A stretch of DNA of 5,877 nucleotides, from contig SKPY01000545.1 of NCBI GenBank assembly GCA_007119305.1, forward strand, positions 1 to 5,877. The letters are read 5' to 3'. A program made the position numbers and the translations under genes. Below the pieces are notes generated by a model, which had not been told where the DNA came from, made no database searches, and saw nothing but the letters and a program-made list of their open reading frames with translations. Shown here one piece after another: positions 4,944 to 5,877 of this stretch (positions are counted from its first letter, which is position 1; every line of letters starts with the position of its first letter). Source of the stretch: Nitriliruptorales bacterium. Its GTDB lineage: Bacteria; Actinomycetota; Nitriliruptoria; Euzebyales; Egibacteraceae.

Positions 4944-5877
4944 CCGCGTCGCGCGTTCGGCTCGACCGGTTCGTCGCACCATCTGAGGCGGGCACGCGGA
5001 TCGACCGGACGCTAGCCGCATGGCTGGACGCCCCTCGGGCCAGGGTGCAGGAGTGGCTCGCCGCCGGCCACGTCCGCGTCGACGGTGAGGCCATCTCGAA
5101 GTCGACCCGCCTGCGGCGCGGCCAGCGGGTCACCGTGACCCTGCCGGAGTCGCCGCCCCCGCCGCCGGCCCCACCACCCGTGCCGGTCCGCTACGAGGAC
5201 GACCACCTCGCCGTGGTCTCCAAGCCCGCCGGTCTCGTGGTGCACCCTGGCGCCGGGGTCGCAGATGCGACACTCGTCGACGCGCTTCGAGCTGCGGGGA
5301 TGGCGCTCGCACCGGCACTCGAGGACAGCGCGGACGTGGCCGGCCGCGCCGGGATCGTGCACCGTCTCGACCGGGGCACCTCAGGCCTGCTCGTGGTCGC
5401 GAAGACGGTCGAGGTGCGGGACGGGCTCGTCGCGGCGCTGCAGCGGCGGGAGATCAGGCGTGAGTACTGGGCCCTGGTCGAGGGTGTGCCGACACCCCGG
5501 CGGGCGACGATCGACGCCCCCATCGCGCGCGCGGCTGGCAACCGGACCCGGTTCGCCGTCGTGGCCGGCGGCCGGCCGGCCATCACCCACTACGACGTCG
5601 TGGCCGCTCACGGTCGTGCCGCCGAGCTGGCAATCCGCCTGGAGACCGGACGTACCCACCAGGTGCGCGTGCACTGCGCGTCCATCGGCCACCCCGTCGT
5701 CGGCGACCGGGCCTACGGCGCCTCGCCGCTCGGCACCGAGCTGGGGCTCGCCCGGCCAGCCCTGCACGCGCGCCGGCTGGCCTTCACCCACCCGGTGACA
5801 GGCGAGCACGTCGACGTCGAGGAGCCCCTGCCTGATGACCTCGAGCGAGCCCGCGATGCGCTGCGGACAGACCCACA
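4940..5877 (+). CDS. RluA/RluD-family large-subunit rRNA pseudouridine synthase (3' end cut off)
   Basis: This enzyme isomerises uridine to pseudouridine in RNA, most likely in 23S rRNA as RluD does (positions 1911, 1915 and 1917 in E. coli); the exact target cannot be read from the sequence. An S4 RNA-binding domain lies at about 18-66 (RIDRTLAAWL through RVDGEAISKSTRLRRGQRV). A proline-rich linker (72-82, with runs of five and three Pro) follows, then the catalytic domain: YEDDHLAVVSKPAGLVVHPG (85-104), HRLDRGTSGLLVVAK (141-155) with catalytic D144, and LETGRTHQVRVH (234-245) followed by GHPVVGDRAYG (250-260). The ATG overlaps the lspA stop as ATGA, indicating coupled translation. The visible 312 codons reach the end of the usual RluD length (about 300-325), so only a short tail and the stop are missing. 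The symbol rluD is plausible but other RluA-family enzymes share these motifs. Confidence 0.93.
   Translation, partial: MTASRVRLDRFVAPSEAGTRIDRTLAAWLDAPRARVQEWLAAGHVRVDGEAISKSTRLRRGQRVTVTLPESPPPPPAPPPVPVRYEDDHLAVVSKPAGLVVHPGAGVADATLVDALRAAGMALAPALEDSADVAGRAGIVHRLDRGTSGLLVVAKTVEVRDGLVAALQRREIRREYWALVEGVPTPRRATIDAPIARAAGNRTRFAVVAGGRPAITHYDVVAAHGRAAELAIRLETGRTHQVRVHCASIGHPVVGDRAYGASPLGTELGLARPALHARRLAFTHPVTGEHVDVEEPLPDDLERARDALRTDP

Noticed and set aside
4924..4945. Hairpin at the lspA end as an intrinsic terminator
   Set aside because: No run of T follows, and the stem overlaps the start codon of the next gene, so it cannot mark the end of the transcript.
3120..5021. 633-codon minus-strand frame across the DUF167, DksA-like and lspA genes
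   Set aside because: All three plus-strand genes carry intact diagnostic motifs, while this frame reads as composition-driven antisense sequence.

Overview
This window looks like chromosomal DNA of a high-GC Gram-positive bacterium (Actinomycetota). Base composition is about 70% GC by eye, codons end almost always in G or C, GTG starts and 4-base stop/start overlaps are used, and the order DksA-like zinc finger gene, lspA, rluD-type pseudouridine synthase is one I associate with Streptomyces-like actinobacteria. Lineage below phylum cannot be fixed from this sequence. Nothing suggests a mobile element, phage, CRISPR array or tRNA, and no gap between genes exceeds 300 bases.

Layout. The left 57% is a minus-strand unit: ileS (isoleucyl-tRNA synthetase, 184-3345), followed through a GTGA overlap by the first 62 codons of a small membrane-anchored protein of unknown function that runs off the left edge (1-187). 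A 132-base divergent intergenic region (3346-3477) separates it from a plus-strand unit: a DUF167/YggU-type protein (3478-3792), a TraR/DksA-type C4 zinc finger protein (3888-4289) with its own likely promoter and an almost leaderless start, lspA (lipoprotein signal peptidase, 4320-4943) and an RluA/RluD-family 23S rRNA pseudouridine synthase (4940 to the right edge, cut just before its end). lspA and the synthase share an ATGA overlap, and a 7-bp hairpin sits exactly on that junction.

Function. The genes serve the translation and growth machinery: tRNA charging, rRNA modification, probable RNA polymerase control through the secondary channel, and lipoprotein maturation. No new multi-gene system is evident. 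The strongest point is in ileS: the class I HIGH signature reads G-L-H-H, so the first and third positions are swapped relative to H-x-G-H. This variant has been reported in mupirocin hyper-resistant IleS2-type enzymes. Further points are a KMSTS second signature, a Gly-to-Asn change in the RNxGAAF motif of LspA, an imperfect direct repeat upstream of the zinc finger gene, an 18-bp perfect palindrome inside lspA, and the junction hairpin.
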